DNA of 64,000 nucleotides, from the NCBI GenBank assembly GCA_965243615.1, contig CBDEVO010000003.1, positions 1,922,001 to 1,986,000 of the forward strand, in the 5' to 3' direction. The position numbers and the translations under genes are program-made. Of the stretch, positions 51,240 through 60,334 are shown piece by piece. Source of the stretch: JAJEEA01 sp965243615 (GTDB taxonomy: Bacteria > Acidobacteriota > Vicinamibacteria > Vicinamibacterales > UBA8438). Position 1 is the stretch's first letter, and each line of letters begins with the position of its first letter. The notes below the pieces were generated by a model that was not told where the DNA came from, ran no database searches, and was given only the letters and a program-made list of their open reading frames with translations.

Positions 51240-54002
51240 ATGGACCGTTCACGGGACGCATTCGCGCGGCGGGGGTTGGCGGCGGTGACGGGGTTGGCGG
51301 CGCTGTTCCTGAGCCCCGGCGTGGTGGGTGCCCAGGCGCAGGACGGAGCCGTCTACACCGCGGCCCAGGCGGCGGCCGGGCGCGCGGTCTACGAACGCGA
51401 GTGCGCCGCCTGTCACCAGGCCAACCTGCAGGGCAGCTTCGAGGCGCCGCAGCTCGCGGGAGAGAGCTTCCTGCGGTTCTGGGCGGACCTGAGCCCCGCC
51501 GATCTCTTCGTCCGGACCCGCAGCTCGATGCCGCCGGGAGAGGAGGGCTCGCTCACGGACGAGGAGCACCTCGACGTCGTGGCGTACCTCCTCGAGGCGA
51601 ACGGAGCGCCGGCCGGCGGCACGGCTCTCACGGAGGCCACGGCCGTGCCCATCGGCGCGCTCGCGGGCGGCGGCTGGCAGGCCGGGGACCCGACCGCGGG
51701 CGGCGCATCGGCAGCGGTGGCCGCTCCTGCCGCCGCGTCCGCGGTGACGTCGGCGGCGGCCGCGTCCGCGGCGACGGAGGCTGGCGGCGTCACCCTGGCC
51801 GGCATCGTCGACGGCTACCGGCCGGTCACCGACGAGATGCTGCGGGACCCGGACGACGGCGACTGGCTGATGATCCGCCGCAACTACGAGTCGTGGAGCT
51901 ACAGCCCGCTGGCCGACGTCGACCGGTCGAACGTCGGGGAGCTGGAGCTGGCCTGGGTGTGGGCGATGAACGAGGGCGGGTGGAACGCGCCGTCGCCGCT
52001 CGTCCACGACGGGGTGATGTACCTCGCGAGCATCGGCCCGGTGGTGCAGGCGCTCGACGCCGCCAGCGGCGACCTCGTCTGGGAGCACGAGGTGGAGGTG
52101 GCGACGACCGGCTACTCGGGCATGAGCCGGAACCTCGCCATCTACGGCGACCGCCTGTTCATGGCCACCCCCGACGCCCGGCTGATCGCCCTCGACGCCC
52201 GCACCGGCGAGCGGGTGTGGGACACGGTGATCGCCGACCACACGGAAGGGTTCCGCAACACGAGCGGCCCGGTGGTGGTCGACGGCACCCTCGTGCAGGG
52301 GCTGAGCGGCTGCGACCGCTACACGCTGGAGAGCTGCTTCATCAGCGGCTACGACACGGCCACGGGCGAGCGGCGGTGGCGCTTCAACACCGTCGCCCGG
52401 TCCGACGAGCCCGGCGGGAACACGTGGGCCGACGTGCCGGACTTCCTGCGCGGGGGCGGCGACACCTGGATCACCGGCAGCTACGACCCCGCCCTCGACC
52501 TCGTCTACTTCGGGGTGGCCCAGGCCAAGCCGTGGGTGGCGCGGAGCCGCGGCATGACGGTGGACGACCCCGCCCTCTACACCAACTCGACCGTCGCCCT
52601 CCGGCCCCGCGACGGGGACCTCGCCTGGCACTTCCAGCACGTGCCGGGGGAGACCCTCGACCTCGACGAGGTGTACGAGCGGGTGCTCGTCGACGTGGGC
52701 GGGCGCCGGGCCGTGTTCAGCGCCGGCAAGCACGGCATCCTCTGGAAGCTCGACCGCGAGACCGGCGAGTTCCTGGGGCACAAGGAGACGGTGTATCAGA
52801 ACGTGTTCGACCACATCGATCCCGAGACCGGCGCCGTCACCTACCGGCAGGACATCATCGACGCCGAGTTCGAGCAGCTCGTGCCGGCCTGCCCGAGCAC
52901 CGCCGGCGGCAAGAACTGGCACCCGATGAGCTACCACCCGGGGTCGGGGCTGCTCGTCCTGCCCCTCGCGCAGTCGTGCATGGAGCTCGCCGCCCGCGAG
53001 GTCGCCTTCGAGCTGGGCTCGGGCGGCGTCGGGATGAGCTCGCGGCCGTTCCACGAGATGCCGGGCACCGACGGCAACCTCGGCAAGCTCGCCGCCTACG
53101 ACGCCGAGACGCTGGAGGAGGTCTGGAGCATCGAGCAGCGGCCGACGTTCCTCACCGGCGTGCTGACCACGGCGGGGGGGCTCGCCTTCGCGGGCGACCT
53201 CGACCGCCGGTTCCGGGCCTTCGACGTCGAGACCGGCGAGGAGCTGTGGCGGGCCCGCCTCGGGACGTCGGTGCAGGGCTTCCCCATCAGCTTCCGCGCC
53301 GGCGGGCGGCAGTACGTCGGGGTGTCGACGGGCCTGGGGGGCGGCAGTCCCCGGCTGATGCCCCGCAACCTGGCCCCGGACGTGCGGCATCCGCGGAGCG
53401 GGAACGCGCTCTGGGTCTTCGCGCTCCCCGAGGCGGAGGAGCCGGGTGCGGCGGCGGATGCGCTTCCCCGCGCTGAGGAATCGGTCGCGGCGGCGGACGC
53501 GCTTCCCGGCGCGGAGGAGCCGGGAGCCGCGGCGGACGCGGGCGCGCTTCCCGGGGAGGAGCCGGCCGCGGTGGTCGGGGCGCTCGCGCATCCCGACGAG
53601 GAGAAGGACGTGGCGGAAGAGGTGCTCGCGCTCGAGAAGCGGATCGAGGACGCGGTGCTGCGGGCCGACGTCGCCTTCCTCGACGAGGTCTGCGCCGACG
53701 ACTTCACCTATACGCACGGCGACGGCTGGACCACCGGCGGGGCCATCCTCGGCGTCGACCGGAAGCAGGAGTGGCTCGACTCGCTGTCGGGTCGCTACTC
53801 GTCGAGGGAGGTCGACTCGCAGCAGGTCGAGGTGCACGGCGACGTCGCCATCACCATGGGACGGTTGCGCGCCCGCAGCGGTGGCCCCGAAGCGGAACGT
53901 CGCAGCTTCAGCTTCTGGTACGTCCGCGTCTACGCGCAGCGGGACGGCCAGTGGAAGTACCTGTCGCACCGCACGGTGAATGGTCCCGTTTACGAGAACT
54001 GA
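51240..54002 (+). CDS. Cytochrome c - PQQ dehydrogenase - SnoaL/DUF4440 fusion protein
   Basis: 920 residues, ATG 51240 with GAGGTGG upstream and a GATAAT element at 51192-51197. After the signal peptide comes a cytochrome c domain (Cys55-x-x-Cys58-His59, CAACH). Next is a PQQ propeller beginning WLMIRRNYESWSYSPLADVD, with repeated A-x-D-x-x-TG-x-x-x-W motifs and WHPMSYHP near the active centre. An Ala/Glu/Pro-rich linker encoded by a 39-bp repeat (53421-53537) follows. A C-terminal NTF2/SnoaL-like domain (DUF4440; ALEKRIEDAVLRADVAFLDE, DFTYTHGDGWTTG) ends the protein. The heme domain could take electrons from PQQH2. The role of the DUF4440 domain is unknown. Confidence 0.82.
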   Translation: MDRSRDAFARRGLAAVTGLAALFLSPGVVGAQAQDGAVYTAAQAAAGRAVYERECAACHQANLQGSFEAPQLAGESFLRFWADLSPADLFVRTRSSMPPGEEGSLTDEEHLDVVAYLLEANGAPAGGTALTEATAVPIGALAGGGWQAGDPTAGGASAAVAAPAAASAVTSAAAASAATEAGGVTLAGIVDGYRPVTDEMLRDPDDGDWLMIRRNYESWSYSPLADVDRSNVGELELAWVWAMNEGGWNAPSPLVHDGVMYLASIGPVVQALDAASGDLVWEHEVEVATTGYSGMSRNLAIYGDRLFMATPDARLIALDARTGERVWDTVIADHTEGFRNTSGPVVVDGTLVQGLSGCDRYTLESCFISGYDTATGERRWRFNTVARSDEPGGNTWADVPDFLRGGGDTWITGSYDPALDLVYFGVAQAKPWVARSRGMTVDDPALYTNSTVALRPRDGDLAWHFQHVPGETLDLDEVYERVLVDVGGRRAVFSAGKHGILWKLDRETGEFLGHKETVYQNVFDHIDPETGAVTYRQDIIDAEFEQLVPACPSTAGGKNWHPMSYHPGSGLLVLPLAQSCMELAAREVAFELGSGGVGMSSRPFHEMPGTDGNLGKLAAYDAETLEEVWSIEQRPTFLTGVLTTAGGLAFAGDLDRRFRAFDVETGEELWRARLGTSVQGFPISFRAGGRQYVGVSTGLGGGSPRLMPRNLAPDVRHPRSGNALWVFALPEAEEPGAAADALPRAEESVAAADALPGAEEPGAAADAGALPGEEPAAVVGALAHPDEEKDVAEEVLALEKRIEDAVLRADVAFLDEVCADDFTYTHGDGWTTGGAILGVDRKQEWLDSLSGRYSSREVDSQQVEVHGDVAITMGRLRARSGGPEAERRSFSFWYVRVYAQRDGQWKYLSHRTVNGPVYEN
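53421..53537 (+). repeat. 39-bp in-frame tandem repeat, three copies
   Basis: Units at 53421-53459, 53460-53498 and 53499-53537 encode ALPxAEExxxAAAD three times, a flexible acidic linker inside the fusion quinoprotein. A partial fourth unit follows (GALPGEEPAAV). Confidence 0.85.
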
Positions 54003-54017
54003 GAACAGGAGCACCCC

Positions 54018-56009
54018 ATGTCGATACGGACGAGCAGGCGTTTCCGGAGGATGGCGGCCGTCGTCGCCTTCGTCCTCGGCGCGGCAGTCGCCGCCTCCGC
54101 GCAGCAGGGCGCGCAGGACGGCGAGTGGCGCTACTACGGGGGAGATTCCGGCAGCACGAAGTACTCACCCCTCGACCAGATCGGCCCCGAGAACGTCGCC
54201 GACCTCGACGTGGCCTGGCGGTGGCGGACCGACAACCTCGGCCCCCGCACCGACTTCAACTACCAGGCGACGCCGCTCGCGGTCGGCGGGGTGCTCTACA
54301 CCACCGCGGGCTGGCGGCGCAACGCCGTGGCCATCGACGGGGCCACCGGCGAGACCCTGTGGATGTACCGCCTCGACGAGGGCGAGCGCGGCGACCAGGC
54401 CCCGGTGCGGGCCAGTTCGGGCCGGGGGGTGGCGTACTGGACGGACGGGGAGGACGACGCGCGCGTCATCCATGTCACCCGGGGCTATCACCTCGTGGCC
54501 CTCGACGCCGCGACCGGCTACCCGGTTCCCGGCTTCGGCGAGGACGGCGTGGTCGACCTCTACGACGGCATCTTCGACGGGCTCGACCGCCCCGCGGTGG
54601 AGAACGGCCAGATCGGCCTGAACTCGCCCGCCATGGTCGTCGGCGACGTCATCGTGGTGGGGGCGGCCCTGCGCGCCACCGCCCCTGCCCCGGAGTTCCC
54701 GGCCGGGTTCGTGCGCGGCTTCGACGTGCGCACCGGCGAGCAGCTCTGGATCTTTCACACCATCCCCCAGCCCGGCGAGTTCGGGAACGAGACGTGGGAG
54801 AACGACTCGTGGCGCTACAGCGGGAACACCGGGGTGTGGGCCCCGATGTCCGCCGACCAGGAGCTCGGCTACGTCTACCTGCCCGTCGAGACCCCCACCA
54901 ACGACCTCTACGGCGGCCACCGGCCCGGCGACAACCTGTTCGCGGAGAGCCTGGTGTGCCTCGACGCGCGGACCGGCGAGCGGGTCTGGCACTACCAGCT
55001 CATCCACCACGGCATCTGGGACTACGACATCCCGACCCCGCCCGCCCTCGTCGACATCACCGTGGACGGCCGCGAGATCAAGGCCGTGGCCCAGGTGACC
55101 AAGCAGGCATTCACCTACGTGTTCGACCGGGTCACCGGCGAGCCGGTGTGGCCGATCGAGGAGCGTCCGGTGCCCGCGTCGACAGTGCCCGGCGAGCAGG
55201 CGGCGGCGACCCAGCCGTTCCCCACCCGGCCCGCCCCGTTCGACCGCCAGGGCGTGTCGAACGACGACCTCATCGACTTCACCCCCGAGCTGGCCGCCGA
55301 GGCGCGGCGCATCGCGTCCGAGTACCTGATGGGCCCCATCTACACCCCGCCGATCCTGGCCGGGCAGGACGGCCGGCGCGCCCTGCTGATGCTGCCGCAG
55401 ATGACCGGCGGCGCCAACTGGCAGGGCGGCGCGGTGGACGCGGAGACCGGCGTCCTCTACGTGGCCTCGGTCACCAACCCCACCGTCGCCGGGCTCGTGA
55501 ACGACCCCGACCGCTCGACCATGGACTTCGTGGGCGGGGGCGGGCGGCGCCGCGGGCCCCTGCCGCCGGGGTGCGGCGAGATCGGTCCCCTCGGCCTGCC
55601 CCTCATCGCCCCCCCGTGGGGGCGCATCACCGCCATCGACCTGAACACCGGCGACCACCTCTGGATGATTCCGAACGGCGACACGCCCGACTGCGTCAGG
55701 GACCATCCCGCCCTGAGCGGCGTCGACATTCCGCGAACCGGCAAGCCCGAGCGGAGCGGCATCCTCGTCACGAAGACCCTGGTCTTCGCCGGCGAGGGCG
55801 GCGGCCTCTTCGCCACCCCCACGTGGGCGGGCGGCGAGATGTTCTACGCCTACGACAAGCAGACGGGGGAGACGGTCTGGGAGATGGAGCTGCCCAAGCG
55901 CCAGAGCGGGGTGCCCATGACCTACACCGTCGACGGCAAGCAGTACATCGCGATGGCCATGAGCGCCCGCGGCGAGCCGGCCGAGCTGGTGGCCCTGACG
56001 CTGCCGTAG
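54018..56009 (+). CDS. PQQ-dependent glucose/alcohol dehydrogenase-type quinoprotein (second copy)
   Basis: 663 residues, ATG 54018 with AGGAG upstream, 15 bases after the fusion gene, so co-transcribed. Signal peptide ends VAASAQQ. It has the same propeller as 5723-7771: YYGGDSGSTKYSPLDQI, AIDGATGETLWMY, GFDVRTGEQLWIF, CLDARTGERVWHY and YAYDKQTGETVWEM. No heme motif. The adjacent cytochrome-containing quinoprotein could accept its electrons, or both deliver to a common carrier. Confidence 0.9.
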   Translation: MSIRTSRRFRRMAAVVAFVLGAAVAASAQQGAQDGEWRYYGGDSGSTKYSPLDQIGPENVADLDVAWRWRTDNLGPRTDFNYQATPLAVGGVLYTTAGWRRNAVAIDGATGETLWMYRLDEGERGDQAPVRASSGRGVAYWTDGEDDARVIHVTRGYHLVALDAATGYPVPGFGEDGVVDLYDGIFDGLDRPAVENGQIGLNSPAMVVGDVIVVGAALRATAPAPEFPAGFVRGFDVRTGEQLWIFHTIPQPGEFGNETWENDSWRYSGNTGVWAPMSADQELGYVYLPVETPTNDLYGGHRPGDNLFAESLVCLDARTGERVWHYQLIHHGIWDYDIPTPPALVDITVDGREIKAVAQVTKQAFTYVFDRVTGEPVWPIEERPVPASTVPGEQAAATQPFPTRPAPFDRQGVSNDDLIDFTPELAAEARRIASEYLMGPIYTPPILAGQDGRRALLMLPQMTGGANWQGGAVDAETGVLYVASVTNPTVAGLVNDPDRSTMDFVGGGGRRRGPLPPGCGEIGPLGLPLIAPPWGRITAIDLNTGDHLWMIPNGDTPDCVRDHPALSGVDIPRTGKPERSGILVTKTLVFAGEGGGLFATPTWAGGEMFYAYDKQTGETVWEMELPKRQSGVPMTYTVDGKQYIAMAMSARGEPAELVALTLP

Positions 56010-56072
56010 GAGTTCGCGCCGAAGAACGGGGCGGACTCCCGGCGTGCGCGAGATCCGGCCTGTCGCCGGTCG

Positions 56073-57209
56073 TCAGCCGAGCTCGGCGAGCGACAGCACC
56101 AACTGCACCAGGTCCGCCTGCCGCGAGATGGACTGCTTCTGGTAGATCTGCTTCAGGTGCCAGTAGATGGTGCCTTCCGAGTGCCCCGTCGTCCGCGCCA
56201 TGTCGCGCACGCTCCGGCCTTCCGCCAGCCAGACCGCCACCTGACTCTGGGTCGGCGTCAGGTCCAGGGTTCTGGCCACCACGCGGGGATCGACGCGATG
56301 CCGGCGCCCCGGCTCGACGATGAGCACGAGCGCGGCCACGTGCGGGGCTCCGTAGTCGGGCCGAGGTACCGGCACGGGCTTCACGTGCACGACGAACGGC
56401 GGCAGCGCGGGCGAGCGCCGGAGCAGCATCGAGCCGCCGACCGCGGGCTCCCCGCTGACCGGCAGCGCGTTGCCCACCAGCCGCTCGAGGCGTTCCTGGT
56501 CGGCCGGCGCGCGGGCGCGCAGCACGCCGTCGGGGTCGGACAGCCCGTCGCCGTGGCCGAGGATGCTGCGGGCGCGGTCGTTGGCCGCCATGATCCGCCC
56601 GCGCCGGTCCAGGTGGAGCACGCCGATGCGCGGGTTGTCGAGCAGGGCGGTCACCGTCGTGGTCTGCGCGTCGGCCCGGACCAGCGCCTGCCGAACGCGG
56701 ACGAACTGTCGGACGTGGGGCAGCAGCGCCGTGAACATCGCGAGCCGCGAAGACCCCCAGCCATCGGAGTCGACGGGGTTCCCGACGCACCAGGTGACGT
56801 GGGAGCCATCCGCCACCTGGAGCCGCACGGTCAAGCCGTCCTGGCCGGCGCTGCGGAGCAGCGCCTCGTTGTAGGCGGGCGAGGTCTTCAGCTCCTCGGT
56901 CGTGAACAGGTCCCTCGCGTGCATGGGGCGGCCGTCGGGCAGTTGCCGGACGCGCGGCACGCGTTCGTCGATGGGGTGATAGTGCACGAGGTACTCCCGT
57001 TCCAGGTCCTCGCGGCGCTGCCCCCGGCTGTACACCCCGACGAAGTTGACCCGGACGTCGTTCGTCGGGCCCTCACCGACCAGCAGGTCATTGCCCTCGA
57101 CGCCGCAGGCCTCGTCGATCAGGGCCGACGCGGCCGGCCAGCGGGCATCGTCGAGCATGGCGTCGTACATCGCCGCCAGGGTGCGCTTGAACGCGTCTTG
57201 GTCGCTCAT
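56073..57209 (-). CDS. LuxR-type transcriptional regulator 1
   Basis: 378 residues from ATG 57209. The C-terminal HTH is clear: LDLTPTQSQVAVWLAEGRSV, RDMARTTGHSEGTIYWHLKQ and IYQKQSISRQADLVQLV. The N-terminal 300 residues read as two sensor-like parts: SALIDEACGVEGNDLLVGEG, and a PAS-like block GVLHLDRRGRIMAANDRARS. The ligand is unknown. It is about 60% similar to regulator 2 (58489-59622). A palindrome at 57336-57353 precedes its promoter at the same distance as in regulator 2. Confidence 0.85.
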   Translation of the reverse strand: MSDQDAFKRTLAAMYDAMLDDARWPAASALIDEACGVEGNDLLVGEGPTNDVRVNFVGVYSRGQRREDLEREYLVHYHPIDERVPRVRQLPDGRPMHARDLFTTEELKTSPAYNEALLRSAGQDGLTVRLQVADGSHVTWCVGNPVDSDGWGSSRLAMFTALLPHVRQFVRVRQALVRADAQTTTVTALLDNPRIGVLHLDRRGRIMAANDRARSILGHGDGLSDPDGVLRARAPADQERLERLVGNALPVSGEPAVGGSMLLRRSPALPPFVVHVKPVPVPRPDYGAPHVAALVLIVEPGRRHRVDPRVVARTLDLTPTQSQVAVWLAEGRSVRDMARTTGHSEGTIYWHLKQIYQKQSISRQADLVQLVLSLAELG

Positions 57210-57308
57210 GCCGGTTCCGTCCGTTGCCCGGGCTCGCCGGGCGCGTCTGCCCCTCCGGCCCTGCCGCCCAAGCCTCCACGGGAGTGGCGGCCGGGCATTT
57301 CGGCCCTT

Positions 57309-57353
57309 GTGATACCACGTTTGGCTCGTTCCGACGCCTCCAATATTGGATGC
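57309..57353 (-). promoter_or_regulatory. Promoter and palindromic operator of LuxR regulator 1
   Basis: On the minus strand: GCATCCAAT + ATTGGAGGC (57353-57336, eight of nine arm bases match), then a -10-like TATCAC (57314-57309) with centres 33 bp apart. This places the operator near position -43, usual for LuxR activators overlapping the -35 site. Arms are the same as at 59664-59681. Confidence 0.5.
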
Positions 57354-57558
57354 CAAACCGACATTGCTCGCGTGGAACGCAAGGCGAATCCACCAGAGGT
57401 GGAGGCAAGAGAAAGTGGCACGTGCGGCGGGCACCCTGACCAACGCGGAATCTGCCGTGCCAACAAACACACGCGGCGCCGGCCCCCATCACGGATACAC
57501 ACAGTATTGGGTGCATAGGATTGACGACAGGCGTCAGATGGCATCGTGACCAACCAGG

Positions 57559-57626
57559 ATTGGAGGCAGCGAGACGACGTCAGGCAGGCCGGGGTATCCT
57601 TGACATATGGTATCCTCTGGTATAAC
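57559..57626 (+). promoter_or_regulatory. TTGGAGGC half-site and TTGACA/TATAAC promoter
   Basis: ATTGGAGGC (57559-57567) continues CAGCGAGACGACG, close to the sequence after the half-site at 59984. TTGACA (57600-57605) and TATAAC (57621-57626) follow with a short 15-bp spacer, 62 bases before the TTG start at 57688. Confidence 0.5.
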
Positions 57627-57687
57627 AAGCATTCCCTCGAACGCATCTTCGCCAGGTCCTGCCCCCGGGCCGGCAAAGGAGGTAGAA

Positions 57688-58203
57688 TTGGCTCCCGAAG
57701 GCACGAGTGAAATTGTGTTCTGGATAGCCGACGAGGTAGTGTTCGGCTTGTTGTTGGCGATTGTTGCCTTCGTGTTCAATCATCTCATGGTACGCTCTGG
57801 AGCAAAGTTGGCGTTTGAAAACGAAATCGCCAGGCAGCGTGTAATTCACATCAGTGAGGTGTGGTCGAGCGTGTACGAATCAGAAGTCGTGGCTCGGAAG
57901 TTGCTCAGATCGGCACGTGAGGTGGCTGGCGATCAAGGTGGTTACGCTACGGAATTGAGGAAGTTGTTGATTCCTCTGCAAAAGGAATCGGAGCAAAAGG
58001 CCAGGTGTGCACGGCAGGCAGTCGATGCCAATCGGTTCTGGCTGGGCAAGACGCTGTACAACCGGATGCAGACGTTCCAAACCGCGCAGATGCAGATGAT
58101 AGCGGCGCTCGGCAGTGCCAATCCATCCGCTTTTCGGGCGAGCGAAGTCAAGCTGGAAAGAGCCAGGATGTCGGTCATCAACTTCATCGAGAATCCTCTG
58201 TGA
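57688..58203 (+). CDS. Single-pass membrane protein of unknown function, GC-poor
   Basis: 171 residues. The TTG start at 57688 is chosen because AAAGGAGGT lies four bases upstream; an in-frame ATG at 57607 lies inside the apparent promoter. One transmembrane helix (VVFGLLLAIVAFVFNHLMV, about residues 17-35) is followed by a long soluble helical part (ENEIARQRVIHISEVWSSVY, LRKLLIPLQKESEQKAR). No recognised domain. Base composition is near 50% GC, against about 70% around it, so recent acquisition is likely. It lies between two paralogous LuxR regulators and shares their TTGGAGGC motif. Confidence 0.6.
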   Translation: MAPEGTSEIVFWIADEVVFGLLLAIVAFVFNHLMVRSGAKLAFENEIARQRVIHISEVWSSVYESEVVARKLLRSAREVAGDQGGYATELRKLLIPLQKESEQKARCARQAVDANRFWLGKTLYNRMQTFQTAQMQMIAALGSANPSAFRASEVKLERARMSVINFIENPL

Positions 58204-58488
58204 TATGCCGACCCGCGCGCTTCCCGGCGGGCCGGCGCTCGGCCCGTCTTCCTCAGCGGCTTCGGCGAGGCGACGGCGGCCGGCGTCACGGGTGGGTGGA
58301 GAACCGGTGACCCTTTCCCCGGTCACCCTGCGCGTGGCGGCTTTCCTGATGACCTTGGTCCGGTGCAAACGCCTCGAGGACTGGCTCGATGAGGAGATAC
58401 GTGGGCGCCCAAATGCCCTCGGCTGCCCGGCGTGGACGGCCGGTGGCCGCCGCCCCGGACTCTTTCGTTCGACCCCGGACGTGAACAC

Positions 58489-59622
58489 TCACCCGAGATC
58501 GGCGAGCGACCGTACCAGCCGCACGAGGTCGGCCTGCCGCGAGATGGAGTGCTTTCGGCAGATGCGCTTCACCTGGCAGGAGACGGAGGCTGTCGTGCGC
58601 CCCGTCGCCTCGGCGATGTCGCGCACGCTCCCGCCCTCCGCCAGCGAGACCGCCACCTCGCTCTCGGCCGGGGTCAGCTCCAGCATCCTGGCCACCAAAC
58701 CGGGATCGAACCGATGGCGCCGCTCCGGCTCGACAATCAGCACCTGCGCGGCCACGTGGCGCGCCCCGTAGTCCGGTTGACGGACGGCCAACGGCTTGAT
58801 GTGCACCGTGAACGGCGGCAACCCCGGCAACCGACGGAGCCGCATCGAGCTGCTGACCGCCGCCGCCCCGGTGGCCGGCAGCGCGTCGCGCAACAGGCGG
58901 GCGAGGCGGGCGCGGTCGGACGGCTCGCGGACGCACAGCTCCCCACGCCGGTCGGACAACCCGCCGCCCCGTCGCAGGATGCCGCGGGCGCGGTCGTTGA
59001 CGTCGATGATCCGCCCGCGGCGATCCAGGTGGATGACACCCATCCGGGGGTTGTCGAGCAGGCCGACCGCCTCTCGCCGGGCCGAGGCGCACACCAGTGC
59101 TTGCCGGACCCGGACGAACTGCCGGATATGGGGCAGCAACTCCGCGACCATCGCGAGCCGCGAGGCCCCCCAACCGTCCGAGTCGACGGGATCGGCCGGC
59201 GACCAGGCTATGTGGGAGCCGTCCGGCCCGTCGAATCGAACGTTCAGGCTGTCCTGCTTGTCGGCGCGCCGCAGCACCTCGTTGTAGGTGGGCGAAGTCT
59301 TCAGCTCCTCGGTCGTGTACAGGTCCGTGACATGCACCAGACGGCCCTCGGGCAACTGTCGGAAGCGCGGCACGCGTTCGTCGGCGGGATGGTAGTCCTC
59401 GAGGTACTCGCGCTCGAGGTCCTGTCGGCGCTGTCCCCGGTAGTAGGTCCCGACGCAGGTGGCCCGGATGTCGTCCTTCGGGCCTTCGCCGACCATGAGG
59501 CTGTTGCCCTTCAGGCCGCAGGCCTCGTCGACGAGGGCCGAGGCGGCCGGCCAGCGGGAGTCGTCGAGCATGGCGTCGTACAGCGATGCGAGGATGCCCT
59601 CGAGTGCGTCTTGGTCGCTCAT
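58489..59622 (-). CDS. LuxR-type transcriptional regulator 2
   Basis: 377 residues from ATG 59622. HTH: LELTPAESEVAVSLAEGGSV, RDIAEATGRTTASVSCQVKR, and ICRKHSISRQADLVRLV. N-terminal blocks (SALVDEACGLKGNSLMVGEG, GVIHLDRRGRIIDVNDRARG) align with regulator 1 over the full length. It is the regulator nearest to the RiPP precursors, transcribed away from them. Its ligand is unknown; no luxI-like synthase was seen in the window. Confidence 0.85.
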   Translation of the reverse strand: MSDQDALEGILASLYDAMLDDSRWPAASALVDEACGLKGNSLMVGEGPKDDIRATCVGTYYRGQRRQDLEREYLEDYHPADERVPRFRQLPEGRLVHVTDLYTTEELKTSPTYNEVLRRADKQDSLNVRFDGPDGSHIAWSPADPVDSDGWGASRLAMVAELLPHIRQFVRVRQALVCASARREAVGLLDNPRMGVIHLDRRGRIIDVNDRARGILRRGGGLSDRRGELCVREPSDRARLARLLRDALPATGAAAVSSSMRLRRLPGLPPFTVHIKPLAVRQPDYGARHVAAQVLIVEPERRHRFDPGLVARMLELTPAESEVAVSLAEGGSVRDIAEATGRTTASVSCQVKRICRKHSISRQADLVRLVRSLADLG

Positions 59623-59637
59623 GACGATTCCCCTTCT

Positions 59638-59681
59638 ATTATCACATGTGCGCCCCGTCCGGCGCCTCCAATGTTGGAGGC
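59638..59681 (-). promoter_or_regulatory. Promoter and palindromic operator of LuxR regulator 2
   Basis: Minus strand: GCCTCCAAC + ATTGGAGGC (59681-59664, eight of nine arm bases match) and GATAAT -10 (59643-59638) preceded by TGT. Centres are 32 bp apart, the same geometry as at regulator 1. The gene starts 16 bases after the -10. Confidence 0.55.
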
Positions 59682-59983
59682 AACAACGCGGAATCAGACG
59701 CTGGAAGGCGGCAAATGCACCCAAGATGGAGATACGACCCGGCGTGACGCGCGTCGCGGCACCCCTCGACATCAATTTGACACCGCAGCCACTGCAAGAC
59801 AAGACGCTGCAGCATCCCCCGGGACGCGCATCGCCACATCCCTCGCCGATGCATGCGTTCGGGCAGGGTGGTCACCGCCGTGGCCCGCGTTACTTGGCCG
59901 CGGCCTCGGCAACGGTCCGCGGCCGCCCGGCTCCAGGACGAAGCCGTCCGGAAAGGCACCGCGTTCGCTTCGATCCACCCAGA

Positions 59984-60019
59984 TTTGGAGGCGCCGAAAC
60001 GACGAGTGTTGCGTATGGT
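59984..60019 (+). promoter_or_regulatory. Candidate promoter of the RiPP precursor cluster with the same half-site
   Basis: TTTGGAGGC (59984-59992) followed by GCCGAAACGACGAG, then TATGGT (60014-60019) as a possible -10; the half-site boundary to the -10 centre is 33 bp, as upstream of both LuxR genes. The left arm is poorly conserved. It lies 320-350 bases before the first intact precursor. The rest of the 59623-60136 gap shows nothing else recognisable. Confidence 0.45.
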
Positions 60020-60142
60020 ACTGCCTCGGCGGGGGAGTTGGCGGTCCCTACCGTTCTTGTGGGGCTCATGTCGATGTCGCCCGCCGTTGGGGGTGCCAGG
60101 CGACATGACCGCTTGAGGAACACGCGGTTGGGGAGAATGGAC

Positions 60143-60265
60143 ATGCAGTCGGAGGCACAAGTAGGGCGCACGTCGCGATGAGGGCGACGGAGGACGACGA
60201 CTTCCGCGCGCGGCTCATCGCCGACCCCCGCGCGGCGGCGCGGAAGGCTACTGGTGATCCACGCC
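60143..60265 (+). pseudogene. Degraded third NHLP precursor copy
   Basis: Starts ATGCAGTCGGAGGCACAAGT like the intact copies but loses one base after CAAGT, so the frame stops at 60181. The shifted frame from ATG 60178 continues ATEDDDFRARLIADPRAA, then a deletion joins it to the region after a precursor stop (CTGGTGATCCACGCC at about 60256). The leader end, Gly-Gly site and core are lost. Confidence 0.7.
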
Positions 60266-60334
60266 GCCGACGCGCGGGCGGGTCGCTCGGCGACGAGAGT
60301 TGCTGCGTAGACACATTTGCAGGGGAGGATGAAC

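Noticed and set aside
59623..60136. Additional small peptide gene before the precursors
   Set aside because: Short frames exist (for example ending at 60116), but none has a leader-like pattern or ribosome-binding site.
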